DNA of 64,000 nt from Sordariomycetes sp. S80-01Y (lineage: Eukaryota; Ascomycota; Sordariomycetes): contig JAXQJY010000033.1 in NCBI GenBank assembly GCA_037042185.1, positions 1,302,001 to 1,366,000 of the forward strand. Reading direction: 5' to 3'. The notes below the pieces were generated by a model. The model did not search any database. It worked only from the letters and a program-made list of their open reading frames with translations, and was not told the DNA's origin. This document shows positions 47,310 through 58,314 of the stretch, one piece after another. A program made the position numbers and the translations under genes. The number at the start of each line of letters is the position of its first letter. Positions within the stretch are counted from its first letter, which is position 1.

Positions 47310-48914
47310 ATGAACGGCCACGCCATCACCAAGCACTCCCTCTCTTTCGAAGAGAAGATGGGCCTTTTGGAGGACAGGACGGCATCCGACGCCGACAGCG
47401 AGGCCGGCTCCTTCGACATCGATGCCCGCTACAAGATTCCCTCCTGGGTCCCTCTCGTCACAGCGCCTTTCGTCTATCTGAGATCTATTCACTGGCATAC
47501 CCTGATTATCCGCTTCTTCGCCTTCCTCATCCCCAGCTTTCTGCAGGGCCGCCATGCTAGGGAACAGATCCGACCTGCCAAACTGGCCCCGACCGCCTAT
47601 CTCGACGGCATGCGCGGCCTCGCTGCCCTCTTTGTCTTCTTCTGCCACTACTCTTACCAGGCCTTCACCATCGCTGAAGGCTGGGGCTGTGGGGAGACCA
47701 ACTACCATATTCTCAAGCTGCCTTTCCTCCGCCTTTGGTATCAAGGCCCTGCGGCCGTTTGCGTTTTCTTCGTAATCTCGGGGTACGCCCTCACCTACCG
47801 ACCGCTGAAACTCGTTCGAGCCCGAGCCATGGCCGACTTTGCCTCAACAATGGGGTCCCTGGTCTTCCGACGCTGGGCTCGTCTCTTCATCCCGCCGATA
47901 ATCTCGACGTTCATGATTTATTGTCTTCTCCGGATTGGAGCATACGATTTGACGAGGGAATTTGCGTCAGACAGGACTTATCTCAAGAACATCATGGAGC
48001 CTCATCCTGAGAGGTGGGAAAGTGCTCAATTTCAGTTCATCGACTGGTTCTGGAACATGTTCAGGTTTGTCCATGTTTGGGACTGGCTACCTCACGGCGG
48101 CAGCACCAGTAGGTTCACGCCCCATGGATCAAGATATCAATGCTAACATTAAAAAGATTACGATGTTCATCTCTGGACTATTCCCATCGAATACCGCTGC
48201 TCGCTGTATCTATTCCTCGTCACTCTTGGCACTGCCCGCCTACAGACTCGATTCCGTCTTCTGACTGTCGGCACGGTTCTCTGGTTCACCTTCCGCAACT
48301 CACGATGGGAGTTTTCTCTCTTCCTTGCCGGCATGCTAATTGCAGAAATGGATCTGATCCGTGGAGCGCACAATCCTCCACCTGCTTTGCCAATCGAGGA
48401 GAAGACCGCTCCGCCGTCTTTTCCCAAGCTAAAGTCGGCTTTCTGGTCCATAGTCACCATCACCGGGCTATATCTACTGTGTCAACCTGACGGTAGGGGC
48501 GAAATCACCCCTGGATGGGTGTGGTTGACCGAGCAAATCCCTTGGTGGTGGGGTGAGGAACTGTACAGGTATTGGCAAGGTATAGGTGCCGTTGTGTTCA
48601 TTGTTGGCGTCTCACACTGCCCCAACTGGCAAAAGTTCTTCAACACCGCAGTCGTGCAATACTTCGGCAAGATCTCGTACGCGATCTACCTCATGCATGG
48701 ACCTGCTATGCACGTTGCCGGGTATCATTGGGAGAAATGGGCGTACGGTGTCACCGGAGTGGAGGGTTATCAGTACAACGCTGGCTTTTTTCTTGGAGCC
48801 TGCTTCGTTGTTCCTACCGTCATCTGGTGGGCTGATGTTTTCTGGCGGGCAGTCGATATTCCCACTGTCAAGTTTGCGAAGTGGTTCGAGAGCAAAATGG
48901 TTCAGAAGATGTGA
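47310..48914 (+). CDS. Acyltransferase 3 family membrane protein
   Basis: Polytopic membrane protein that probably moves acyl groups onto sugars or lipids at the plasma or ER membrane; the substrate is unknown. Two exons (47310-48108 and 48157-48914) give 518 residues. Key features are YLDGMRGLAALFVFFCHYSY (about 95-115, with the Arg and His expected to be catalytic), GPAAVCVFFVISGYALTYRP, FRRWARLFIPPIISTFMIY, then LWTIPIEYRCSLYLFL after the intron, and VVQYFGKISYAIYLMHGPAMH near the end. About ten membrane helices are visible. The intron is 48 bp with a clear TGCTAAC branch point. Confidence 0.92.
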
Positions 48915-49296
48915 TAAAGGGTCGGAACCTGGGATGGTATAGGTGCCCGTACGGGAAGATACGGGTCGGGTCGCTTGGGCGGAGTTTGGAGTTCGCTTGC
49001 TGGACTTTTTGTTTGGACTCTCTAGTCTTGCCGCCTCAGCCATAGTGGCACAGGCACATATGATGTTACGGCCGTCAGATACCACGTAGAATCAGGTTTT
49101 CGCCGGCCAGATGTACAGCAGCGCTGTCACGGCTGCCGCGGCTGTACGATGCCATAATACAGAGGAGCCTTTCGCTTGTAAAATAACCCTTAAGAAGAGT
49201 CAACGTGTACGGAGGCAATGTTATTGTTGCAAGAATCTTGTCTATTCGTCTATGCTTCGTTACCGTTTGCCTTTTGCCCTGTCTGATATTTGAATT
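48915..49296. other. Convergent 3' region
   Basis: 382 bp between two convergent stop codons. Nothing distinctive seen. Confidence 0.35.
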
Positions 49297-51030
49297 TTAG
49301 GTTGGCCTCGTGTATACCTTGAGCCCCCCAACCCAAGTCTCCTTCACCTTCAGAAACCGTATGTCTTTCACGTGGACCTCGCCGATATTTTCATCCAATA
49401 CTACCCAGTCTGCAAAAGCCCCTTCCCGTATCGACCCTGCTCTGTCATCCATGAAACCTCCATAAGCCGGTCCCGCCGTGAATCCCAGCAAAGCCTCTTC
49501 CAAACTCAACGTCTCATCCTGCAAGAACCCTTCCTCGCCGTCGCCGGGCCCGAGCCCAGTATGAGGGGACTTCCTCGTCATAGCAGCGTACATCCCCTCG
49601 AACGGATTTGGTGGCTCGACGGGAAAGTCAGAGCCTAGAACTGGCCGGGCTGGGAGGAGGGACCTCATCCTGTACGCGGAAGATTCGAGCCTCTGCTTCC
49701 CGAGGCGGTCGAGAGCGTATTTGAAATCCGATGTGGCGTGTGTGGGTTGAATCGATGGCAGGATACCCATTTCCAGGATCCGTCTCTGGTCGTCTGGGTG
49801 GATTATTTGCGAATGCTCGATCCTAAACCGGTGCCTTGTCTGGCACCCGTGCAGCTCCTGCTTGGTCTTCGCGTCAGGACATTCCTGTCTAAGTGCCGCC
49901 TCGAGAGCATCGACAGCATGCCGATTCGCCAAATCCCCAATGGCATGAATATTGACCTGGTAGCCATCTCCGGCCCACTTCTTGCTCACATCAATGAGGT
50001 CAGTCGCGTTGATCAGCAAGGAGCCGCTCGTATCGGGACGATCAGTATAGGGGTCGATCATGGCACTACCCCAGGATCCCAGTGCCCCGTCGGCAAAGAG
50101 CTTTACACTCCGCACCGTGAACTTTGCATCGTCCCTAGCAACCTGAATTGCGTCCTCCGGGCAGTAGTGGTTGCGCTTGTCGCACTCAAGCATGCCATAC
50201 ACCCGGACCGTCCAATCCTCGCTGTCGGCCAAATCAGAATAAAGCACCACGTTACCTGGCGTGGCCCCCGCGTCGTGCATGCCCACCAGTCCAACCTCGT
50301 TCAGCTTTCTCATTGCGGTCTTGACCTGCGCCGCCTTTTTCTCGTCGGAGGGTTTGGGCCAGAGACGTGTGACGATGTCCATTGCGTTGTCGCAGAAGAC
50401 ACCCATGCCGGGGTCGCGGACGATCTCGCCGCCAGGAACAGAGTCTGGCAGGGAGGGGGGCAGCAGGTCGAGGACCGGACGGGAAACCCAGGTGCAATGT
50501 ACATCGATACGGTCGAGCATGATGTACATGTCCTTGAGGGCCGGGTCCGCGGCGATGTCGTCGGCAGTGGGCATGCGGCCGAAGGGGGTCTGGTCCCAGC
50601 CCACGCCACGCACCCAGTTATCTTCGGTGCCGGCACCGGGGTTCTCTTCGACGTACTTCTTAACCCTTTCTCTTACATCGTCCAGCGTCTCCGCTCCAAA
50701 AAGGTCAACGGAATGCAGAAACTCGCCGTATTGCAGCAGGTGACCGTGCCCATCCCACAGTCCGGGGATAACGTGTCCTTCGTGCTCCAAGACCTCGCCT
50801 TCAATTTCCTCGCGTGAGGTGACGGCCGTGAAAACGCCGTCTTGGATGGTAAAACATTGCGCGGAGGGCGAGGAAGGGTTGTGTGTTCTCACGGAGGAAT
50901 AGCAGCGTGTGACGGGATGTGTGACGGCCCCGAGGGGTTGTTGGGGTTGGGTCTGGAGACGGATGGCGAAAGCGAGAGCAAGCAGGGCGGTGAGGAGTGT
51001 GAGCCCCCATCGAATGGACGAGGACGCCAT
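49297..51030 (-). CDS. Amidohydrolase family 3 protein (YtcJ-like), secreted or membrane-anchored
   Basis: Metal-dependent hydrolase of the amidohydrolase superfamily; substrate not predictable. Intronless, 577 residues. An N-terminal hydrophobic stretch (SIRWGLTLLTALLALAFAIRL, cut here at 20-odd residues) acts as signal peptide or anchor. The metal-binding H-x-H is His95 and His97 (IPGLWDGHGHLLQYG). Other family marks are SVKLFADGALGSWGSAMIDPY, NIHAIGDLANRHAVDALE, RIEHSQIIHPDDQRR, LPSIQPTHATSD and VLGSDFPVEPPNPFEGMYAAMTR with the last metal Asp. The composite domain ends IGEVHVKDIRFLKVKETWVGGLKVY. The start is the first ATG and gives the signal segment directly. Confidence 0.93.
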   Translation of the reverse strand: MASSSIRWGLTLLTALLALAFAIRLQTQPQQPLGAVTHPVTRCYSSVRTHNPSSPSAQCFTIQDGVFTAVTSREEIEGEVLEHEGHVIPGLWDGHGHLLQYGEFLHSVDLFGAETLDDVRERVKKYVEENPGAGTEDNWVRGVGWDQTPFGRMPTADDIAADPALKDMYIMLDRIDVHCTWVSRPVLDLLPPSLPDSVPGGEIVRDPGMGVFCDNAMDIVTRLWPKPSDEKKAAQVKTAMRKLNEVGLVGMHDAGATPGNVVLYSDLADSEDWTVRVYGMLECDKRNHYCPEDAIQVARDDAKFTVRSVKLFADGALGSWGSAMIDPYTDRPDTSGSLLINATDLIDVSKKWAGDGYQVNIHAIGDLANRHAVDALEAALRQECPDAKTKQELHGCQTRHRFRIEHSQIIHPDDQRRILEMGILPSIQPTHATSDFKYALDRLGKQRLESSAYRMRSLLPARPVLGSDFPVEPPNPFEGMYAAMTRKSPHTGLGPGDGEEGFLQDETLSLEEALLGFTAGPAYGGFMDDRAGSIREGAFADWVVLDENIGEVHVKDIRFLKVKETWVGGLKVYTRPT

Positions 51031-52193
51031 TGCCGCCTGGGTCGAGTCTAAGTGTCGCTCAGAGAATGATTGAGGAGGAAACGATCGTTGAGGACGGGTG
51101 AAGAAGATCTTGACTCCAGCTGAAGCCGATAACGCTCACCGACTTCATAACTGCGCACCTTCACGACGTTGAACAAACCAGACACCTCATCTAAGATACC
51201 AGAAACATGGACCGCTCTCAGAATCATTATTCAAGCAACACTACCTGGTCTTTTATTTGTTTTTACCTCCATCTGGATACTCGTGGTGCCAAGCTGTTCC
51301 AAGGCCTCTTTCTGGTGTAGGGTAGCCTAGCGTTCCCAACGCCGAGAGACGGAACACTCCAATAGATTCGGCCCCTTGTGAATAGGAGTCGTGACATTGT
51401 TCGTAAGCTGTTTTTTTGCCCAAGCACATGAACTCCTCACAAAAAGAACCCCCAAACCCCCAGCCCTCCATTGGCTGGACGGCAGTGCTCCTCGGTCAGG
51501 TGCCAGCCTTGGTTACTGGCTATCAATTTTAAGGTGGCTCGGATGGGCCACTGATAAGTTGTTGACGAAACTGAACAGTGCCAAAGGTTATTCCATTTGG
51601 TATCGAGGGAGATCCTAACTCCCGAGAAACAGACCGCCCTAAGGATGATTTCAAAGTTCATCACGCAAGCTCAAGCTTGCTGCCCACTGAGGGAATTCAG
51701 ATGCCAAAGTTAGATTTGCCGAGACGGCGGCGCACGTGGCAAAGGCTATTACACCGACACCGACCCTCCACTGGCAGGTGCCGCTTCTAAGCTCACTGGT
51801 ACTTCAGCTGAGCGCGGCAGCGATCCGGTCGAAGAGATCAGATGCTGCATCGAAGGGGCAAAGACGGCGATGGCTCCTTCCCGGAGGAGACGGGCAGATT
51901 GCACACCGAGGGGCAGTGTTTCCCCGCGCCTCCGCTTCCAGGGGTCCAGTTGAGGGGCATCCAAGTCCGCTCCGATCACGAATCCCAGGGCTGACAGCTT
52001 CAATACGACCGCTACGGGCTTTCAAGTTGGTCGCTGTGAGTCTGACGAGCTATACCCTCCCTCCTGGCTAGCAAGACCAATAATAAGTCAGGTCACCGCC
52101 CACATTGTTGTCGGAGATCTCCTGCTTCAAACTGCAAACATTCGACAAAGCTTACTGAAGAGACTTATCAACGCCGGCTTCTTTTCGTTCATC
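51031..52193. promoter_or_regulatory. Divergent region, amidohydrolase / phosphatase
   Basis: 1.16 kb between two divergent start codons. Only short frames without motifs; no gene seen. Confidence 0.4.
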
Positions 52194-53078
52194 ATGACCA
52201 CCCGAGAGGAGATCCTGGCTCTCGCTCAGACTGACGTGCGCACTGCCATCCCCGAGGCGTCTCTCCTGCCGCTCCTCACGACCGCCCCCTTCATCCCTAC
52301 CCGCTCACTTGTCAACATACGCGATGTTGGCGCCGTGCCTGGCAGCGCCCTCCCCTCCGGAAGGATCTACCGCTGCGGCGCGTTAGGTTTCGCCGCTGCG
52401 GACCCTGAGGCCATAGCATGGCTTTCGGGACACGTGAAAAAGGTCTTCGACTTAAGGCGGGAGAAGGAACGCGCCCAGAACCCCGACCCAGAGATCCCCG
52501 GCGTTGAGAACGTGTGGTACAACACCGAGGGTGAGTACCCGGGTCCAGATCTCGCGGATTTTGTCAAGGACGGCGGAGGTCCGGCTTGGGGAGAGCAGCT
52601 GCTGTATGTTGCTAAGATGTACAAGCCAACCATCCGAGCTCTCCTCGAGCATGTTAGGGACCACCCGGAAGAGCCCTTTGTCTTCCATTGCACAGGTGAG
52701 CCCCGTCGAGTCTCGTTGCCTGCGCCCCTGAGCTAACACGTGCTTCAAGCTGGACGCGATAGAACCGGCGTCGTTGGTGGTCTCCTGCAGACGCTGGCCG
52801 GCACGCCACCCGATGACATTGTCTATGACTATCTCCTATCCCGCATTGGCACTGAACCGGCCCGAGACAAGCTCGTCAAGTACGCCATGGCCCACATGGG
52901 CGTCGAGGACATCGAAACACCAGGATTCGTCAGCCTCGTCGACCTCCGGCCCGAGTACTGGCACGCCTTCGTCAAGGCGCTGGAGGGAGAGTATGGCAGC
53001 TTTGATGGATACGTGATTAAAGGGTTGGGCCTCTCGGAGGATGATCTGGCCACGATCAAGAAGAACTTGCGAGGGTGA
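52194..53078 (+). CDS. Tyrosine/dual-specificity phosphatase (Y_phosphatase3 type)
   Basis: Cys-based phosphatase of the fungal/bacterial Y_phosphatase3 group. Two exons (52194-52695 and 52750-53078) give 276 residues. The N-terminal mark is SLVNIRDVGAVPGSALPSGRIYRCGAL (about 38-65), the opening of this family, followed by VKKVFDLRREKE. The active-site loop is HCTAGRDRTG, with Cys166 and Arg172 in the C-x5-R order; the intron falls inside it, splitting the codon after the Thr. The C-terminal helices contain LRPEYWHAFVKALEGEYGSFDGYV, typical of the family. The substrate is unknown: phosphotyrosine protein or phosphoinositide are both possible. Confidence 0.93.
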
Positions 53079-53219
53079 GAGCGCCGTAAAACTTAGAACA
53101 CACGATAAAATGATACCCAGTGACTAGACCTGTGGAGCCAAAGCTGTTCGATTCTGGGGAGAGCGCCATGCTATGCGTCTATAACTTTTGAGTTCCAATG
53201 TTCCGCTGTCCGTGTCCCT

Positions 53220-53627
53220 TTACTGCTGCTGGAGGTTCGCATTCTTATCCGCCGCGCTCTGCAAGTTGGCCGCGGTCGACCCCTTCCCTGGCTGTCCACC
53301 CATAGCTCTCGCCTAAAAGAAAGTCATCAGCAACCTTCTCGACTTCTGGAAACCACCGGAACTTACCTCAGCCTTCTGCACCTCGGCAGCGTCCTCCTTG
53401 GTGATCTCCTCGGTCGGCTTCCTGCTCACGTCGCCGGCCGCCTCGACGTAGTTCTGCTGCTTGGCCTGGACGCTCTGCGCCGTGGCGGCGACGCCACCCT
53501 TGATGGGCCCGCGGCCGGTGAGGTCGCTCTCCTCTTGGGCGATGGCGGAGACCTCAGACTTGGTGACGGGGTGGCCGTCGACGGCGCGCTCCTGGAGCTC
53601 GTCCTTGCGGGGAATCTCGGGTGCCAT
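53220..53627 (-). CDS. Small LEA/SMP-like stress protein
   Basis: Small hydrophilic protein resembling seed-maturation (SMP) type LEA proteins, which fungi make under stress or in spores. Two exons (53627-53367 and 53312-53220) give 117 residues. The sequence is Ala, Glu, Lys and Gln-rich with no Cys or Trp. Visible SMP-like repeats are SEVSAIAQEESDLTGRGPIKGGVAATAQS (about 24-52) and SRKPTEEITKEDAAEVQKAEARAMGGQPGKGSTAANLQSAADKN. Family assignment rests on composition and these repeats, so the role in desiccation or stress is inferred. It converges on the phosphatase gene with 141 bp between stop codons. Confidence 0.8.
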
Positions 53628-55172
53628 ATTTGGGTAGTTGCTTGTGCTTTTGATGTCGTTGATAGAAGTTTTGCGCTGAAAAGTTTGCGGTTTGGTGAAA
53701 GAAGTTATGCGCTGGCGTCGAGGGTTGATATGGACCTGTGCGTGGGATCGTGATCCGTTGATGATGAAGTCATTCTGATCGCACGGACAATGAGCTTGGC
53801 GCCCGAGCGGTGACAGCAGTCAGCTTCCTCGAATAACCAACTTCACCCAAACCTGTGAGTTTTTAAGGCGCCGTGAAAGTAATTTGCTAGGTGAAGTTGT
53901 CGTCGCCGCCACGTTTCTTGCAGCCGCCTGGGCTGATATTGGACGCGGCCGCCGCTTCGCCCATCACGCTTACGTCCTCGCTACTGGGCTTGAGCAGGGT
54001 GCATTTCCTCATTTGAAGATATCTGAAGCCATAGTGTACCATTTATATTCGTGGAATATGATGTGATGAAAAAGCATTATTTAAACGGCCGAGTTCGGCC
54101 ACAATATGAGAGAGCCCTTCAACCTCAAGCTCACCGACGGTGGCTCGACCCAGCAATGCCTCCCACCCGAAAGGGTGTACCAAGCACAAGGGATACATCA
54201 TAGGCAGACGTCTATAACTCAATCCTGAAGTCTCATCTCATAGAAACCTCTAGACACACCCGTTTGGGAGTCGGGATGGCCCTGCGATAGATAGAAGACC
54301 CTCTCGCCAGCTCTGCTCACCTGCGTCGCTCCGGGGTTGCGTGGTTCGCAGGGAATAAGCCAGTTTGACCACTTCCTTGAAGAGCCTGTCGTCCCGAACT
54401 CGTCATTCCCAAAACGGGCGTTCGCTTGCGTCAAACGCCATCTGAAGAATTCGCGCACGCCCGGCCCGACCATCCAGACGTTGCCAACCGAAGTCTTCCA
54501 CCTCAAGAAGCAGACAAGGTTGGGGTAGCGGCCACTGACATCACCGGCAAAGAGCCGCAACCAAAGATGCAAAGCCCTGCCGCTAACACCCCACACTCCC
54601 ACCCACTGCATGGCAGCGCGAACGCCACCCTTACCCCTCCCCACCAACCACGACCCCTGCCGGCGCTAGATATGACGTGCCCCGAATTCAGGGTCTGGCT
54701 CCCACTTCCAAGTTTTGGACCCTTGGAGCCAGTAAATTATCCTTCCCTCCGAGACGACGAACCAGCCGGCGTGCTGTGCTCCGTACGCAGTCACTGGGCG
54801 GGCACGAACATACGCAATCGTGGCCCTCGTGGCTAAATTTGGAACTCGTCACGCGATAAGGGGATCGGCAGCTATGGCATCAGCGTAAGACCTCGAGACC
54901 CTGATATGGCAGCCCTGCCATGCTGTCATGGTTGGGACAGGCAGTGTCATGTTGAACCAGAAACTTGTAATTATGTCGTCCAAGTTGGCTCGAGGAGCAG
55001 CACGATGGAAGGACCTGACTTGAGCTATAAAGACGATGCCTCTCTCTCCTCTCCATACTTTTCCTAATTCACCAAGACATTCTCAAAACATACCCCCTTG
55101 CAGAGCAAAACACTACATACAAACCGCTGCACTACACAACAAATCAAAACCACCACCATAACAAAAACAATC
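53628..55172. other. Intergenic region upstream of His-rich protein gene
   Basis: About 1.5 kb with no supported gene. The right end carries a TATA box at 55026-55031 and an A+C-rich leader before the ATG at 55173; the rest shows nothing recognisable. Confidence 0.4.
55026..55031 (+). promoter_or_regulatory. TATA box of small His/Arg-rich gene
   Basis: TATAAA lies 142 bp before the ATG and about 50 bp before a C/A-rich leader. Clear TATA boxes are rare in this window, which suggests an inducible or highly expressed gene. Confidence 0.55.
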
Positions 55173-55553
55173 ATGCCTTTCGCCTATCGCCGCCGCCACG
55201 CCCGTCCTGTGGCTACCGCCCCAACCCACACCACTGGCACCACCACCCGTCGCGGCCTCTTCTCCCGCCGTCGCGCCCACGCACGCGGCCCAGCCACTGT
55301 GCCTGCCAAGCGTGGTGTCTTCGGCGGCAACAAGACTGAAGTCCACCACCACCACCACCACCACCACAACCACATCGGCAGCGCCTCAGCCCCCGTCAGG
55401 CACCAACGCCGTCGTCCCACGATGAAGGACAAGGTCAGCGGCGCCTTTCTCAAGTTGAAGGGTAGCCTCACCCACAGGAGGGGTCAGAAGGCTGCTGGCA
55501 CCCGTCGCATGCATGGCACCGATGGCCGCACGGCCCATCGTCGCCGCTTCTAA
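55173..55553 (+). CDS. Small basic His/Arg-rich protein, function unknown
   Basis: Not assigned to a named family. Intronless, 126 residues, extremely basic, with His, Arg, Thr and Ala dominating. It begins MPFAYRRRHARPVATAP and has two RRGLFSRR / KRGVFGG modules (about 26-52) before a run of eight histidines (residues 57-64). A conserved-looking MKDKVSGAFLKLKGSLTHRRGQ follows (about 82-103), and the end is RRRF. Small basic proteins with MPF(A/G)YRR starts and RRGLFxRR repeats occur widely in ascomycetes and are often abundant in stress or sporulation; that link is from general memory and not tested. The A-rich leader directly before the ATG and the TATA box agree with strong expression. Confidence 0.7.
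   Translation: MPFAYRRRHARPVATAPTHTTGTTTRRGLFSRRRAHARGPATVPAKRGVFGGNKTEVHHHHHHHHNHIGSASAPVRHQRRRPTMKDKVSGAFLKLKGSLTHRRGQKAAGTRRMHGTDGRTAHRRRF
55341..55366 (+). repeat. (CAC)n run encoding poly-His
   Basis: About eight CAC triplets inside the small basic protein gene; likely to vary in length between strains. Confidence 0.75.
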
Positions 55554-56228
55554 AGGCAGTAGTATGATCACGACTTTACGGTCACACGTGGGCAAGGAGT
55601 TTGATTTTCGAGGGGTTTAATCATTATGTTATACCCTTTCCCCCCAAGCTATGTTTTATGCTGCTCCCGCGAGAGCTTTTGTGAAATAGCGAGATAATTT
55701 TGCAACATTTTACAACTAACTCTCCACGGTTTCCCAACCGTCCGTGCAAGTGTCCGTCAAAGTTTGCTCATATGCAGCCCCTGACATCCAAGGTTCTTAA
55801 ATCGTAGCCAGGGCTCAAGGTTGGTGTGTTCCGTCAATAGTCATCCACATCGTAAGTCGTTAGTCACAAAGTGTGAGGAGGATTGATGGGACCGTAACGC
55901 AAACGCAAAAATTTAAAACAGAAACAGAAGGAAATGCTCGAAAGACTCTGGGGAATGCAGGTCTAAACTTGGATGCTAAAGCAAGATAGATCTGGGTCAG
56001 AGCGAGATCTGCTAGCGTTAGCAAGTTCTCCCCGATAACAAGGATGAGATCCACTGACCCTGAGGGTATAGTGTAAGTCTGGCGCGGAGCCTTTCTCATG
56101 TGACGCATCGGTTGTCTCCGTTTATAGCACACTCTGTCAAAGATTGGCGAGAGGACCTGGTACTAATGTCGAGTGTGTGCCAACAATAGACACGCTGGCG
56201 TGGGGCGAAAAGGTTGCCACCTGGTAAC
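55554..56228. other. Convergent 3' region
   Basis: 675 bp holding the 3' ends of the His-rich gene and the unknown 638-residue gene. Nothing else seen. Confidence 0.35.
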
Positions 56229-58314
56229 TCAAAGCAGCTCGTCAACTTCATCGGCCTGAACATCGCTTGGACGCATTAGGCGGGCGGTCCGCAGCTGGCG
56301 GCTGCTTTCGGACGGCTGTGTTAGGTGTGGGATGCGGGTAAGTCTTCTTCTGTTCGAAGAACTGCGAGATGAGCCTCGAAGACAGGCGGAACGGCCTTGA
56401 GAGTTGGTAGTAGACTTGTTGCTTGTCAGGCGATTGCTATCACTCTCGGTCAGCGAGCCGAGAGCCGACAGATCCTGCGCAAGCTCATCGAGTTGAACTC
56501 TGGAGCCTCCTTCGGCCTGCGTGCGACCGTAGGCCGGCTGCATTAGCTTGTCGATGTTTTCGAACCACTCTCTTCCAGGAGAAGGATGTTTCTTCACGCG
56601 AAGACTGCCATCAGACACACTGAGGACGGGGCGCTCCGTTGCTGCTGGGCTCTCAAGTATCATATCCACCAAAGCATTATAGTCACCTGGAGACGTGCTG
56701 CTGTCAGAATGGGGCTCAGAGGAACTTTCTTCAGTCTTGGCGGACGAAATGTAACTCTTTTCCGGGTCGCTTTGGGCCCTCGAGGCTCTGTAGGCGACGA
56801 CATGGTCGTTACTGAGTACCCGGGGTGTGGAAGCGCCGTCAGGAATGGTCCTGAGTAGCCCATTCTCAAAGTCTTCCTCAAAATCAGACTCTTCGGTAAA
56901 GGGATCATTGGTGATAGGCAAATAAGAGCCTCTATCCGAAGACTCTGACGTTGTTTCGGTGTTCGGCGCAGTGCCTATCAACTTGGACATGGTCTCCTTG
57001 TTGATGTGTGGAGCGCTTCGGGAGCCATACTGGGCCATGTCGGTTTTCTGAGGTGTGGGCACGGGCTTGCGCGGGATCTTGTTTCCTGCAACACGTTGAA
57101 TTTTAGGGCTCTGAAGGTTTTGGCTTTCATTCAGGCGACGCTGAACTGGGCTGGGAGACGACGCGGCGAGAATGGTGCTGAGACGCGTGTGAGCCGTGTC
57201 TGGGGCTGGTCAGTGAAACGCTCCTTTGAAAGATCTCAGGAATAATCACCTTCAGATCTTGATTGGGAGTTCTTCTTGCCGCTGAAGCTTAAAGCTTTCC
57301 GGAACTTGGAAGCCAGTCGAGATCGTCTGGAGGCGGGCACCACAGCTTCGTTGATATCGGACTTGAGGACTCTCGTCGCCATCAACATGTTCTCGACCTT
57401 GGCTTGTACATCTTCGGGGGACATCGGAGCCTGCGTACTTTGCTTCACACCGGAGGCCGGGGTGTTTGATGCGTTAGGGCTCGAAGTTTTGAGAGGGGCC
57501 GAAATGGACGCCTTCAAACCAGTTGAAGGGTGCATCCTCAGTGGATCAGGGAAAGGGGCCGGGGTAGGCATTGGCCTCGTCAACCCACGACTCTTCCGTG
57601 GTCTTCCTTTGTAAGAGGACTTGAACCTAGGGGCCCGCCGGATTACAGAGCTGGGAGCGCTGGAAGGCCTCTTAGTGATTCTGTGAGTCCAGCGACATAG
57701 GTTGGACGGTATGCTAGGTCCGGGAAAAGGTTGATGCTGAGAGGAAACATAAGCATTCGGAGTCGTAGAGGGATTGGGACTTGGCTCGAAGGCGAAGGCT
57801 GACGGGGGAGAAGAGGGGCGAGGCGTGAAGTTGGCATCTGGAGACATGAACGCCACGTGCTGATTGTAGAGCGGCCAGAGGGCCTCTCTGATCGACTAGA
57901 AGCACTATCCAGAGTTGGATTAGCCAAGGCGTGAGCATTCTGAGCTCTATATGCTTCTGACCTGCGCGTGACCGCGAAAGAGGGGGAAGACATAGGCGAG
58001 GTCGGAGACAAAAGAGTGAAGCGCCCTGATCATGGAGGCAAACGAGTAGAAAAGGAGAAGTTTCCATGCCGTTATCGGGCGTCCAAATATGCAGGTTACC
58101 GGCTTGAAGAAGGCTGAGTTGAAATTGCCGTCTGAAGTCGAAGTGGCAGCTGCTTCCACTGATGCAGGGCTCACTTTGAGTCTGGTTGGGGCAGGCACGT
58201 GTTGATCTGGACCCGTTGTGCCTTCCCCGGTAGCTACAGACTTTAAAACTCCTTCCAATGTAGACTTGAAGATATTTAAATGCTTAACTAACCGCAATCC
58301 CTAGGCCCAGCCAT
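56229..58314 (-). CDS. Conserved-looking fungal protein of unknown function
   Basis: No known family recognised. Four exons are proposed (58314-58293, 58233-57962, 57895-57250, 57205-56229), joining in frame to 638 residues. After ~60 disordered residues comes a compact hydrophobic segment (CIFGRPITAWKLLLFYSFASMIRALHSFVSDLAYVFPLF) and then SIREALWPLYNQHVAFMSPD, which looks like a folded or membrane-associated module. The rest, about 130-638, is Ser/Pro/Thr-rich and probably disordered, with basic patches (RRSRLASKFRKALSFSGKK) and acidic patches (TEESDFEEDFENG), and ends VQADEVDELL. The first exon (22 bp) and its 59-bp intron are the least certain part; without them translation could start at an internal ATG at 58033. 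Confidence 0.7.

Noticed and set aside
49738-50817. 359-codon frame opposite the amidohydrolase
   Set aside because: Fully antisense to a well-supported intronless enzyme gene; a shadow frame.
54219-54647. 142-codon minus-strand frame
   Set aside because: Trp/Arg/Gly-rich, no motif, not supported by splice or promoter signals.
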